Notes under the pieces: generated by a model
Seen by the model: only the letters and a program-made list of their open reading frames with translations
What the model was told of the DNA's origin: nothing
Databases searched by the model: none
In this document: piece by piece, positions 1 to 8,542 of the stretch
How positions within the stretch are numbered: the first letter of the stretch is position 1
Layout of the letters: each line of letters opens with the position of its first letter
From: Hymenobacter terricola
GTDB lineage: Bacteria > Bacteroidota > Bacteroidia > Cytophagales > Hymenobacteraceae
Assembly: GCF_017921975.2 (NCBI RefSeq)
Contig: NZ_JAGEMO020000004.1
Coordinates: 248,001-312,000, forward strand
DNA length: 64,000 nt
Direction: 5' to 3'
Made by a program: the position numbers and the translations under genes

Positions 1-1
1 G

Positions 2-2476
2 TGTCAGGGCATCACGGACGGCAACGGCATTATTCTCGACTTGAACACTACTACCAACCCGGCCACCAACTACATCAGCGCGTTCCTGGTTGCCAACAAC
101 GTGATAGCTAACAACGGCGGGGGTGCCATTCAAATCTTTAAAACGGCCAACGTCGACGTCATCAACAACACCTGCTACCAGAACTCGCGCAGCCCCGAGC
201 TGTATGCCACCCGTGGTGAAATATTCACCAACCAGGCCAATACGGTGCTGGTGCAGAACAACATCATGGTGGCGGACTACATCACCAAGGCCAACAGCAA
301 CTATGCCACGCCCAACCTCACCTACTCCAATAACCTGACCTTCGGCGGCATTGGGACGGACGTGCTCGGCACCAACGCCATCGTGGCCGACCCGCAGTTC
401 ATCAACGCGAGCGTCGACCCGTTCACGGCGGATTTCCGCGTGTTTGCCACCAGCCCGGTCGTCAACGCGGGCCTCAACAACCTGCTGTCTGCCACTGACG
501 TCACGGGGAATCCGCGGGTAGTGGGCGCGGCCGTGGACCTGGGCGCTTACGAGTACGATGCCGCCCTGGCCCCAACCTTTACCACCTGGCTGGGCGGGGG
601 CACCACCGACTGGAACACGGCGGCCAACTGGTCGGCCGGCGTGCCCTCGGCTACCCTGGACGGGTATATTCCGGCCAACGTGACGCCTTATCCGGTCATT
701 GCCGCCAACACGACTATCGGAAACCTCGCCATCGCCGGCGGCGCTTCTCTCACCCTCAGCGGCGGGGTGCTGGACGTGAAAGGCTCGCTGAACAACGGCG
801 GCACCCTCACCACGGCCCCCGCGGCGTCCTTCGCCCTCACGGGCACCGGGCCGCAGGGCCTGGGCGGCTATGGCACGCTCGACCTGTGGGACCTAACCCT
901 GAACAACGCGGCGGGCGCGGGCCTGAGCGGCCGGGTACGCGTCCACGGCGTGCTGACCCTGACCAACGGCACGCTCACCGCCAACGACCGGCTGACGCTG
1001 GTGTCCGACGCCACCGGCACGGCGCTGGTGAACAACGCGGGCTCCGGCACCGTGAGCGGCTACAGCACCGTGCAGCGCTACATCGACGGCAGCGTGAACC
1101 CCAGCCTGGGCTACCGCCACTACAGCTCGCCCGTGGCGGGCACCACCGTGGGCGATTTGACCGCCACGGGCTTCGTGCCGCAAATCAGCCAGGCCGCCGT
1201 GTACAACGCCTCGGCCACGCCCGGCACCACCACGCCCTTCCCCAACGTGTTCACCTACGACCAGAGCCGGGTGAGCCTGACCAACAGCTACGCGCCGTTT
1301 GACCGCGGCTTCGTGGCACCCACCGCCCTGACGACGGGGCTGACCGTGGGCCGTGGCTACGTCGTGAACATCAACGCGCCGGCCGTGGTCGATTACGTGG
1401 GCGTGCTTAACAACGGCGACAAGCCGGTGGCGCTGACGCGCAACGCCGCCGGCTCGGCCAACGACACCGACGCCGGCTGGCAGCTGCTGGGCAACCCCTA
1501 CCCCGCGCCGCTCGACTTCAGCCTGGTGGCCCCCGCCGACCGTGCCAACCTCGACGCCGCGATTTATGTATTTAGCAGCGCCAGCCAGTACGGCGGCACC
1601 TACCGCAGCTACGCCAACGGCATCGGCAACCCCGTGCTGCCGCTGGGCCAGGCCTTCTTCGCCCGCGTGAGCACCGGCCAGACCGCCGGCACCCTCACCT
1701 TCCACAACAGCCAGCGCCTGACTGCGCCCAACAGCACCACCTTCCAGCGCGGCACCGCCGACGTGCGGCCCCAGGTGCAGTTGGAGCTGCGCGGCACCAC
1801 TGGCCCCGCCGATGCCTTCTACGCCTACGCCGAAACCGGCACGACTCCGGCTTTCGACGCCCAGTTTGATGCCCTGAAGCTGCCCAACACCACCGGCCTG
1901 AACCTGGCCTCGGTGGCCGGCAGCGGCGAGTCGTTGTCCATCGACGGCCGCCCGGTCTTCACCGCCAACACCGTGCTGCCGCTGGCCGTGGGCGTACCCG
2001 CCGCCGGGGCCTACACCCTCACGGCCGCTGCGCTCAACAAGCTGCCCGCCAACCTCGACGCCGTGCTCACCGACGCCCTCACCGGCCAGACCGTGAACCT
2101 GCGCCAGCAGCCCGCCTACTCATTTAGGGTGAGCCCGGCCGCGGCCAGCGCCCTCGTCACCGGCCGCTTCAGCCTGCATTTCGCCGCCCGCGTGGCCACG
2201 GCCACCGCGCCCGCCCTCACGGCCGCCGAAGTGTCGCTCTACCCCACCCCCGCGCACTCGGCCTTCACCGTGCTGGTGCCCGCCGTGGCCGGGGCCACGC
2301 AGGTCCACGTCGACCTGCTGAACGGCCTGGGCCAGGTGGTGCGCCACCAGGAGGCCGCCCTGCCCAGCGTCGGCGCTCGCCTCGCCGTGGATACCGACGG
2401 CCTCGCCACCGGCATCTACACACTACGCCTGCAAGTGGGCGCGGCCACGCTGGCCAAGCGCGTGGTGCTGTATTAG
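2..2476 (+). CDS. T9SS type A sorting protein with beta-helix domain (5' end outside window)
   Basis: The frame is already open at the left edge, so the true start and signal peptide lie outside the window; about 824 residues are visible. The first ~170 are Asn-rich beta-helix rungs closing with a block like GNPRVVG...VDLGAYE, typical of choice-of-anchor Q / right-handed beta-helix proteins. A second beta-rich region opens at WLGGGTTDW. It is followed by a ~420-residue module (QRYIDGS...LGNPYPAPLD...) that recurs in the FG-GAP protein at 31852-35277. The last ~80 residues (YPTPAHSAF ... GIYTLRLQV) form a type A T9SS sorting domain. The expected route is Sec export, outer-membrane passage by the type IX system and anchoring at the cell surface. 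The ligand or substrate is unknown. Confidence 0.8.
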   Translation, partial: CQGITDGNGIILDLNTTTNPATNYISAFLVANNVIANNGGGAIQIFKTANVDVINNTCYQNSRSPELYATRGEIFTNQANTVLVQNNIMVADYITKANSNYATPNLTYSNNLTFGGIGTDVLGTNAIVADPQFINASVDPFTADFRVFATSPVVNAGLNNLLSATDVTGNPRVVGAAVDLGAYEYDAALAPTFTTWLGGGTTDWNTAANWSAGVPSATLDGYIPANVTPYPVIAANTTIGNLAIAGGASLTLSGGVLDVKGSLNNGGTLTTAPAASFALTGTGPQGLGGYGTLDLWDLTLNNAAGAGLSGRVRVHGVLTLTNGTLTANDRLTLVSDATGTALVNNAGSGTVSGYSTVQRYIDGSVNPSLGYRHYSSPVAGTTVGDLTATGFVPQISQAAVYNASATPGTTTPFPNVFTYDQSRVSLTNSYAPFDRGFVAPTALTTGLTVGRGYVVNINAPAVVDYVGVLNNGDKPVALTRNAAGSANDTDAGWQLLGNPYPAPLDFSLVAPADRANLDAAIYVFSSASQYGGTYRSYANGIGNPVLPLGQAFFARVSTGQTAGTLTFHNSQRLTAPNSTTFQRGTADVRPQVQLELRGTTGPADAFYAYAETGTTPAFDAQFDALKLPNTTGLNLASVAGSGESLSIDGRPVFTANTVLPLAVGVPAAGAYTLTAAALNKLPANLDAVLTDALTGQTVNLRQQPAYSFRVSPAAASALVTGRFSLHFAARVATATAPALTAAEVSLYPTPAHSAFTVLVPAVAGATQVHVDLLNGLGQVVRHQEAALPSVGARLAVDTDGLATGIYTLRLQVGAATLAKRVVLY

Positions 2477-2538
2477 TGGAAAGGCCCATTCCAGCACGGG
2501 GTGGGCCATTTTTCTCTCCCTTAATCCCCTTTTATTTC

Positions 2539-2769
2539 ATGAAACACCTACTTTCTTCGGCTACGATGCTCGTGGCCATTTGGGCACTCGCCAGCATTTC
2601 GGCTTTGGCGCAGCCCGGCTCGGGTGGCCCCGACCCTGGAGCGCCCGCAGCAACCGAAACGCCCCTTGACGGCGGTGCCTCGCTGCTGCTGGCCGGGGGC
2701 GTGGCCTACGGCCTGCGCAAGCTGCGCACCCGCCGGCAGGCCCGCCGGTCCGGTTCCGTCGCCCAGTAA
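2539..2769 (+). CDS. small PID-CTERM-like membrane protein
   Basis: A 76-residue protein. The ATG at 2539 gives a clean signal peptide (MKHLLSSATMLVAIWALA...ALAQ). A short Pro/Gly linker is followed by PLDGGASLLLAGGVAYG and then a basic tail (RKLRTRRQARR). P-[IVL]-D-G-G, a hydrophobic segment and an Arg/Lys cluster is the arrangement of the PID-CTERM putative sorting signal seen in short Bacteroidota proteins. Almost nothing remains between the two signals, so the mature product would be very short. The gene starts 62 bp after the preceding T9SS gene. Its function is unknown. Confidence 0.6.
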   Translation: MKHLLSSATMLVAIWALASISALAQPGSGGPDPGAPAATETPLDGGASLLLAGGVAYGLRKLRTRRQARRSGSVAQ

Positions 2770-2857
2770 TTTCCTGCGCCCGCCTTGCCGAAAGAGGATA
2801 ATACCTTGGGCAAGGCGGGCGTACTTTTAGCGGCCGGTTGCCCCAGGCCAAAATTCT

Positions 2858-2997
2858 GAAGCTGTTTAGAAATTCAGTTCGAGGATGTAGAGACGCCTAT
2901 TCGCGTCTCGTCGTTGAACGAATCCTGCCTTTGTCGTTCAACGACGAGACGCGAATAGGCGTCTCTACGCCGTTCTGGCGAATTCCTAAACAGCTTC
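2858..2997. repeat. REPIN-like palindromic element, GTAGAGACGC family
   Basis: Two 35-bp arms (2887-2921 and 2934-2968) are exact inverted copies around a 12-bp loop. Each arm starts at its outer foot with GTAG, followed by a hairpin (AGACGC...GCGTCT). An outer, slightly imperfect pair (2858-2875 and 2980-2997, GAAGCTGTTTAG...) extends the symmetry. It fills the gap between the small protein gene and the mannosidase gene. Confidence 0.8.
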
Positions 2998-3020
2998 TCC
3001 GTCTACTTCGATAAAGCCCT

Positions 3021-4469
3021 ATGAATGAGAGACGACAATTCCTGAAAAACGCCGGCCTGCTCTGCGCCGGCCTGACGCTGGTGCCTTTCGCCGGCTACGC
3101 GGCCGGACTGGGCGCCGAACCCCGGTTCATCTCGCAACGCCCGGCGCTGAAGGACCGGCGCTTCACCAGCAAGGCCATTGAGGCGCAAATTGTCCGGGTC
3201 AAGAAGAAAATCAAAGACCCGGAGCTGGCCTGGATGTTCGAAAACTGCTTCCCCAACACCCTGGACACGACCGTGACCGTGGGCGAGGTGAACGGCCAGC
3301 CCGACACCTACGTGATAACCGGCGACATCGACGCCATGTGGCTGCGCGACTCTTCGGCCCAGGTCTGGCCCTACCTGCCGTTTATGAAACAGGATAAGGC
3401 GCTGGAACGGCTCGTTACCGGCGTCATCAACCGGCACGCGCGCTACGTGCAGATTGACCCCTACGCCAATGCCTTTTACCAGGACGCGAGCCGCACGGCC
3501 GAGTGGCGCAAAGCCGAAACCGAGATGAAACCCGGCGTGCACGAGCGCAAGTGGGAAGTCGATTCGCTGTGCTACGTCATTCGGCTGGCGCACGGCTACT
3601 GGCAAGCCGGTGGCGACCCCGCCTGCTTCGACCAAAACTGGCTGGCCGCCATGCAACTGATTGTGAAGACCTTCAAGGAGCAGCAGCGCAGGGAGAACGT
3701 GGGCCCCTACCGCTTCCAGCGCACCACCAACCGCCCCACCGATACTGCCGCCGGCTCGGGCTACGGCAACCTGACCAAGCCCAACGGCCTCATCTGCTCG
3801 GTGTTCCGGCCCTCGGACGACGGGACGGTATTCCCGTACCTGATTCCTTCCAACTTCTTCGCCGTAAAGTCGTTGCGCCAGCTGGCCGAGCTGGTGACGG
3901 CCCTGTACCAGCAGCCGGCTTTCGCGGCCGAATGCACCGCCCTGGCCGACGAGGTGCACACCGCCCTCAAGGAAAACGCGGTTATCGAGCACAAGAAATT
4001 CGGCCGGATGCTGGCCTATGAGATTGACGGCTCGGGCTCGTTTTATCTGATTGACGACGCCAACGTGCCGAGCCTGCTCTCGCTGCCCTACCTGGGCGCC
4101 ATCGGGCCGGAGGACGAGGAACTGTACCAGAACACCCGCCGTTTTTTGCTCTCCTACGGCGACAACCCCTACTACGCCAAAGGCACCGTGGCCGAGGGCG
4201 TTTCCGGCCCCCACGCCGGCAAAGACAACATCTGGCCCATGAGCGTCATCATCCGGGCCATGACCTCGAACCGGGATGAAGACATCCTGGCTAGCCTGAA
4301 AACGCTCAAAGACACGCACGCGGGCACGGGCTTCATGCACGAGTCTTTCAACAAGGACGACGCCAGCAAATTCACCCGCAAATGGTTCGCCTGGGCCAAC
4401 ACGCTCTTTGGCGAATTCGTGGTCCGCGTGGCCGATGAAAAACCGCATTTATTAAGCAAGCTGGTCTAA
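3021..4469 (+). CDS. GH125 exo-alpha-1,6-mannosidase, Tat-exported
   Basis: A 482-residue protein of glycoside hydrolase family 125 (formerly DUF1237, metal-independent exo-alpha-1,6-mannosidases). The family core is visible from ~residue 40: a DTTVTVGEVNGQPDTYVITGD stretch running into DIDAMWLRDSSAQVWPY near residues 85-118, and later KDNIWPMSVI and GFMHESFN. The N-terminus carries a twin-arginine signal (RRQFLKNAG followed by a hydrophobic stretch), so it should be exported folded. The next gene, 35 bp downstream, is a sugar permease, suggesting a unit that trims alpha-mannosides outside the cytoplasm and imports the released sugar. Family assignment is strong; exact linkage preference is inferred from the family. 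Confidence 0.9.
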   Translation: MNERRQFLKNAGLLCAGLTLVPFAGYAAGLGAEPRFISQRPALKDRRFTSKAIEAQIVRVKKKIKDPELAWMFENCFPNTLDTTVTVGEVNGQPDTYVITGDIDAMWLRDSSAQVWPYLPFMKQDKALERLVTGVINRHARYVQIDPYANAFYQDASRTAEWRKAETEMKPGVHERKWEVDSLCYVIRLAHGYWQAGGDPACFDQNWLAAMQLIVKTFKEQQRRENVGPYRFQRTTNRPTDTAAGSGYGNLTKPNGLICSVFRPSDDGTVFPYLIPSNFFAVKSLRQLAELVTALYQQPAFAAECTALADEVHTALKENAVIEHKKFGRMLAYEIDGSGSFYLIDDANVPSLLSLPYLGAIGPEDEELYQNTRRFLLSYGDNPYYAKGTVAEGVSGPHAGKDNIWPMSVIIRAMTSNRDEDILASLKTLKDTHAGTGFMHESFNKDDASKFTRKWFAWANTLFGEFVVRVADEKPHLLSKLV

Positions 4470-4504
4470 TCATTCTTTCCGCTTATTCCCTCCCCCCCCC
4501 ATCC

Positions 4505-5806
4505 ATGGCTTCCGTTTCCCCTACCCTGATTACGCCACCCGCGGCCGGCGCCGACACCCAGCAGCGCTACACGTCCGCGCTGAGCGCCGTGACCACCCTT
4601 TTCTTTTTATGGGGCTTCATCACTTGTCTGAATGACATTCTGATTCCCTACCTGAAGGCGATTTTTCAGCTCTCCTTCGCGCAGGCTAACCTGATTAACG
4701 GGTGCTTTTTCGGGGCGTATTTTCTGATGAGCATTCCGGCGGGCAAGCTGGTGGCGCGGGTGGGCTACAAGCGCGGCATGCTAGTGGGCTTTGCGGTGGC
4801 GGCGGTGGGCGCCTACCTGTTTTATCCGGCGGCGGCGCACCGGGCGTATGGGCTGTTTCTGGGGGCGCTGTTCGTGCTGGCGTCCGGTATTACCATTTTG
4901 CAGGTGGCGGCCAACCCGTACGTGGCCATCCTGGGGCCGGCCAAATCGGCTTCGGCCCGGCTCACGCTCACGCAGGCCTTCAACTCGCTGGGCACGTTTC
5001 TGGCGCCACTGCTGGGCAGCGCCCTCATCCTGAGCAAGCTGCCCAAAACCGTGGATGCCGCCAGCGCCGCCAGCATCGACGTCACGGCCGTGCAGGTGCC
5101 CTACCTCATTATTGGCACCGTGCTGCTCGTCATCAGCCTGCTGCTGAGCCGGGTGCACCTGCCCCAAATCACGCACGCGCCGGCCGCCGCCTCGGCCGCG
5201 CCCGGCACCGGCAGCCCCTGGCAGTACCGGCACCTGGTGCTGGGCGTGGTGGGCATTTTTGCCTACGTGGGGGCCGAAGTCGCCATCGGCTCGCACATCG
5301 TGAATTACCTGGCCCTGCCCGATGTGCTGGGCCTTTCGCCCGCAGCGGCCGGCCAGCAGGTGGCCAAATACTGGTTTGCCGCCATGCTGGGCCGCTTTGC
5401 GGGAGCGTATCTGCTGAATAAGTTCGCGCCGGCCAAGCTCCTGGCCTTCAACGCGGCGGGGGCCATCGCCCTGGTGCTGCTCTCCATCAATTCGAGCGGG
5501 GCGCTGGCCATGTGGAGCCTGCTGGCCGTGGGCCTGATGAATTCGCTCATGTTCTCGACCATCTTCACGCTGGCCGTGGCCGGGCTGGGCCGCCACACCG
5601 AGCAGGCCTCGGGGCTGCTGTGCACGGCCATTGTGGGCGGGGCCGTGGTGCCGCTGCTCTTTGGCGTCGTGGCCGACCATCAGGGGCTGCGGCTGGCGCT
5701 GTTGCTGCCGGTGCTGTGCTACGGCTACATCCTGTGGTACGGGCTGCGCGGCAGCAAAAACGTGCTCGCCCCGCCTGAAATGCTCAATCCGGGCAATATA
5801 TCCTAG
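4505..5806 (+). CDS. FucP/GluP-type sugar MFS transporter
   Basis: A 433-residue, about 12-helix major facilitator protein of the fucose-galactose-glucose:H+ symporter type. Landmarks are FFLWGFITCLNDILIPYLK near residue 35 (helix 1), GAYFLMSIPAGKLVARVGYKRG (the loop 2-3 region), and AANPYVAILGP in the middle, all typical of the FucP/GluP subfamily. It follows the GH125 mannosidase on the same strand, so a hexose, possibly mannose, is the likely cargo; this is an inference. A run of nine C residues (4492-4500) sits just before the start codon. Confidence 0.88.
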   Translation: MASVSPTLITPPAAGADTQQRYTSALSAVTTLFFLWGFITCLNDILIPYLKAIFQLSFAQANLINGCFFGAYFLMSIPAGKLVARVGYKRGMLVGFAVAAVGAYLFYPAAAHRAYGLFLGALFVLASGITILQVAANPYVAILGPAKSASARLTLTQAFNSLGTFLAPLLGSALILSKLPKTVDAASAASIDVTAVQVPYLIIGTVLLVISLLLSRVHLPQITHAPAAASAAPGTGSPWQYRHLVLGVVGIFAYVGAEVAIGSHIVNYLALPDVLGLSPAAAGQQVAKYWFAAMLGRFAGAYLLNKFAPAKLLAFNAAGAIALVLLSINSSGALAMWSLLAVGLMNSLMFSTIFTLAVAGLGRHTEQASGLLCTAIVGGAVVPLLFGVVADHQGLRLALLLPVLCYGYILWYGLRGSKNVLAPPEMLNPGNIS

Positions 5807-5884
5807 CTGGCTTTGCCTGGCGCTCCATGGCCGGGTGCGTGGCAGCGGGCATTGGGCGGCTCCGGCTTTTTCGCTCCCCAGCTC

Positions 5885-5993
5885 ATGAAAAAAGCCCTGA
5901 TTTTCGACATGAACGGCACCTTTGTCGACAACATTCCCCCACTACGCCGCCTGGCTGGCCTTCCTCGAAAAACACGGAAGTCCCATGGCATCC
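5885..5993 (+). pseudogene. HAD/beta-phosphoglucomutase-like phosphatase, N-terminal remnant
   Basis: The ATG at 5885 opens KKALIFDMNGTFVDNIP, the motif I start of a HAD sugar phosphatase or phosphomutase (usual form DxDGTxxD; here the second Asp is Asn). A run of five C residues after ATT (near 5936) shifts the frame. With one C removed the reading continues as HYAAWLAFLEKHGSPM, as expected for the family. All similarity ends at ~5995, where unrelated minus-strand sequence begins. The gene would have followed the sugar permease in the same operon. Confidence 0.6.
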
Positions 5994-6002
5994 GCTGATT
6001 TT

Positions 6003-6189
6003 GCGGCGCCACTATGCCCCCGAAGCGCCGGGCCGCTTCGCCGCACAGGTAATTGGCTTTGTAAGCATCGAGCCCGAAAGTGGACGCGTAGCCGTGCGGC
6101 TCGCAGATGCCCGGGGGCAAGTACACGACGGGCTGGTTGTGCCGGCGGGCCAGAAACTCGTCGGGAAAAGGGCGGCCCAGCGCACCAGG
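6003..6189 (-). pseudogene. creatininase-family protein, N-terminal remnant
   Basis: Read on the minus strand, this stretch gives FPDEFLARRHNQPVV, then YLPPGICEPHGYASTFGLD and EAARRFGGIVAP. The pattern LPxGxxEPHG...GLDxxKAxxLCEEAARRFGG is the N-terminal metal-site region of the creatininase (creatinine amidohydrolase-like) family. There is no start codon in a sensible place. The frame is joined directly to the end of the aldo/keto reductase remnant, and the similarity stops at ~6003. Only about 60 of the roughly 250 residues remain. Confidence 0.5.
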
Positions 6190-6550
6190 TTACGACTGGC
6201 CATGCAGAGCGGCCTCCACGGCGTGGGCGGCATCGAGGTCATTCCCCTGCCGGCACTTTTTGGTGTAGAAATTACGCACCCAGCGGTGCAGCGTGCGCAG
6301 TTCGTAGAACGCCGCCTCCGACAGCGGCGGCTCGGCGGCGGCCTCCAGGTTCTCGATGGCGAACCGCTCGATGTGCGGGGACGAAATGGCCGTGGTCACG
6401 CCTGGATGCCGCAGCACGAACTTGAGCGCCAGCTCGGCCAGCGAGCCGGCGTGCGCGGGAATGCAGCTGCATCAGGTCGAGGCAGTCGTCGCCCAGCAGG
6501 CGCAGCAAGTCTTCCGTGTTCTATCGGATGAGGTGGCGGGGAAAAGTGGC
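6190..6550 (-). pseudogene. aldo/keto reductase remnant (nonsense codon, internal deletion, frameshift)
   Basis: The minus strand carries FPRHLIR, a TAG stop (6523-6521), then NTEDLLRLLGDDCLDLMQLHS, which resembles the family's SLxRLGxDxIDLxQLH motif. The frame then jumps to a different one reading AHAGSLAELALKFVLRHPG and TTAISSPHIERF, the C-terminal cofactor-binding region of aldo/keto reductases. The segment that should join the two (~100-150 residues including much of the barrel) is missing. It therefore has a nonsense codon and a deletion with frameshift. The upstream limit is uncertain. Confidence 0.5.
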
Positions 6551-6559
6551 TTCCGCCGC

Positions 6560-7022
6560 CGCGAGCAAGTCATCCAGCTCCATTCTCAACAGGTTCAATT
6601 TTTTGACAACGAAGCGCCGACCCGCTGGCATCTGCTGCTCGCGAGTGGCACGCACGACAAGCAGGCGGTCGTATTCGGTGGTCATCGCCTTTTTAATCGG
6701 GTAGATGCCCTTGCCCGTGAGGTTTCGGCTTGCGGTAGCGATATCGGCTTAGACCTGCTGAATTGCCGCGTCCCATTCTGGTGCCTGAGTGAGTTTGCCG
6801 GACACCTTACCCGTGGTCTGGTCGAAATGTTCATCCGGGACCTTTACCCCGGTAGCGCGTACAAACCCGGTATCTTTGGTTTTATAATAATGACGAACAC
6901 AAACACTCTTTTCTGCTGTTGTGCCGGTGGCACGCAGGAAGTAGAAGAGCTTGGCGTGGGCGAGGTCTTTCGTGTGAACTACGGGCTGGAAACTCGTACG
7001 ATGACAACCCGAAATCCCCTAA
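6560..7022 (-). pseudogene. tyrosine recombinase arm-DNA-binding domain remnant
   Basis: The minus strand translates to LFYFLRATGTTAEKSVCVRH, then TGFVRATGVKVPDEHFDQTT, then an in-frame TAA stop at ~6751, after which the frame continues (TASRNLTGKGIYPIKKAM). A pattern like TGxKVPxxxFDxxTGKV is characteristic of the N-terminal arm-type DNA-binding domain of Bacteroidota phage/conjugative-element integrases. No start codon and no catalytic domain (R-H-x-x-R-H-Y) are present. This looks like the scar of an integrated element next to the other gene fragments. Confidence 0.45.
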
Positions 7023-7091
7023 TCCCGTCGGACCCCTGTAAGAATTTTCAATAACAAACCGCGATTTAACGCTAATAAAGCACTTTTCAAT

Positions 7092-7430
7092 ATGTCATTC
7101 GACCTCACCGGCATGATGGGCAAAGTGAAAGAGCTGCAAGACAAAATGCAGCAGGCCCAGCAGGAAATTCAACACATTACGGCCACGGGCGAAGCCGGCG
7201 GCGGCCTGGTGCGCGCCACGGCCAACGGCCACCGCAAAATCCTCAAGCTCGAAATCGACGAATCCCTGCTCACCCCGCAGGACCGCGATATGCTGGCCGA
7301 CCTCGTGGTAGCCGCCGTGAACAAGGCCCTGGACGAAGCCGCCGAACTGGCCCGCCAGGAGCTCCAACGCAAAACCAGCGGCCTGATGCCCAACGTGCCC
7401 GGCCTCGATTTGAGCGGTTTTGGGGCCTAG
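7092..7430 (+). CDS. ybaB: YbaB/EbfC nucleoid-associated protein
   Basis: A 112-residue protein with the YbaB/EbfC layout: an N-terminal helix rich in Lys, Met and Gln (MMGKVKELQDKMQQAQQEI), a central beta segment (GGGLVRATANGHRKILKLEID), and a C-terminal helix with KALDEAAELARQEL. The family forms dimers that bind DNA and coat the nucleoid. It is of normal length. It lies directly upstream of, and nearly overlapping, a glycosyltransferase, and just after the gene-debris region. Confidence 0.92.
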   Translation: MSFDLTGMMGKVKELQDKMQQAQQEIQHITATGEAGGGLVRATANGHRKILKLEIDESLLTPQDRDMLADLVVAAVNKALDEAAELARQELQRKTSGLMPNVPGLDLSGFGA

Positions 7431-7458
7431 TGCGGCGCGGGTTGGCGCCTGCGCCGAC

Positions 7459-8469
7459 GTGGCCATTGTTATCCTGAACTGGAACGGCGCAGATTTCCTG
7501 CGCCGCTTCCTGCCCGGCGTGCTGGCCCACGCCGATGGCGCCCGCGTCATCGTGGCCGACAACGCCTCGACCGACGACTCCGTGGAATTGCTGGCCCGCG
7601 ACTTCTCCACCGTGGAACTGCTGCTCCTCGACCGCAACTGGGGCTTTTGCGAAGGCTACAACCAGGCGCTGGCGCAGGTCGACAGCGATTTTTTCGTGCT
7701 CCTGAATTCCGACGTGGAAGTGACGCTGGGCTGGCTGCGCCCCCTGCGCGCCTTGCTCGAAGCCCACCCCCGCATCGCCGCCGTGCAGCCCAAAATCCTG
7801 GCCCACGCCGACCCCACGCTGTTTGAATACGCGGGCGCGGGCGGCGGCTACCTCGACCGGCTGGCCTACCCGTTCTGCCGCGGCCGCCTCTTCGACACCC
7901 TCGAAAAAGACCACGGCCAGTACGACGACCCGCGCCCCGTGGCCTGGGCCAGCGGCGCCTGCCTCATGGTGCGCCGCGCCGCCTGGCAGGCCCTCAACGG
8001 CCTGGAACCGGCTTTTTTCGCCCACATGGAGGAAATCGACTTCTGCTGGCGCCTCCAGAACGCCGGGCACGAAGTATGGTACCACGGCGGCAGCGCCGTG
8101 CAGCATGTCGGCGGCGGCACCCTGCCCAAGAGCAACCCCCGCAAAACCTACCTCAACTTCCGCAACGGCCTGGCCTTGCTCTACAAAAACGCCGCCCCGG
8201 CGGAGCTCTACGGCCCCATGTTCCAGCGCCTGCTCCTCGATGGCGTGGCGGGCCTGCGCTTTTTGCTGGCCGGCGAAATCCGCAACTGCTGGGCCATCAT
8301 TCGCGCCCATTTCAGCTTCTACGGCAAGCTCGGCTACTGGCGCCGGCAGCGCCGGGCGGCCCGGCCCCAGCTGCGGGTAGCCGAGCGGGCCGGCGTGTAC
8401 ACTGGCAGTTTGGTATGGGCCTATTTCGGGCGCGGCAAGCGGAAGTTCAGCGAATTGGGGCTGAAATAG
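7459..8469 (+). CDS. GT2-family glycosyltransferase
   Basis: About 336 residues. The GTG at 7459 places the family start (VAIVILNWNGADFLRRFLPG) at the N-terminus; a TTG at 7420 would add 13 residues overlapping ybaB. GT-A features are clear: VADNASTDDS, then LLNSDVEVT (the metal-binding DxD-like site), and MEEIDFCWRLQNAGHEV as the acceptor-side ED/W motif. This is the rhamnosyl-transferase-like branch of GT2 that acts on cell-surface polysaccharides. It shows no membrane anchor. The sugar donor cannot be predicted. Confidence 0.88.
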   Translation: MAIVILNWNGADFLRRFLPGVLAHADGARVIVADNASTDDSVELLARDFSTVELLLLDRNWGFCEGYNQALAQVDSDFFVLLNSDVEVTLGWLRPLRALLEAHPRIAAVQPKILAHADPTLFEYAGAGGGYLDRLAYPFCRGRLFDTLEKDHGQYDDPRPVAWASGACLMVRRAAWQALNGLEPAFFAHMEEIDFCWRLQNAGHEVWYHGGSAVQHVGGGTLPKSNPRKTYLNFRNGLALLYKNAAPAELYGPMFQRLLLDGVAGLRFLLAGEIRNCWAIIRAHFSFYGKLGYWRRQRRAARPQLRVAERAGVYTGSLVWAYFGRGKRKFSELGLK

Positions 8470-8479
8470 AACCTCTTAA

Positions 8480-8520
8480 ACGACAAAATCCCCTCCTTGA
8501 AAAGGAAGGGATTTTGTCGT
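8480..8520. terminator. bidirectional terminator hairpin
   Basis: A long near-perfect hairpin (ACGACAAAATCCC... with ...GGGATTTTGTCGT) lies between two convergent genes, the GT2 gene and the PspC gene. A-rich and T-rich flanks are present on the two sides, so it could end transcription from both directions. Confidence 0.7.
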
Positions 8521-8542
8521 TCTATGCAATGATTAATTCCAA

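Noticed and set aside
893..1705. Long open frame on the minus strand inside the first T9SS gene
   Set aside because: It is His/Val/Gly-rich with no family pattern and mirrors a GC-rich plus-strand gene with clear domains. It is a composition artefact.
3003..4448. 481-residue open frame on the minus strand opposite the GH125 gene
   Set aside because: The plus strand has a complete Tat signal and GH125 motifs; the minus frame has none and begins at no sensible site.
5827..7054. Plus-strand open frames across the debris region
   Set aside because: They are Arg/Gly-rich and unlike any family. The minus strand carries recognisable gene fragments instead.
8480..8520. Another REPIN-like element
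   Set aside because: A single hairpin between convergent genes with A/T flanks and no GTAG foot; a terminator explains it better.
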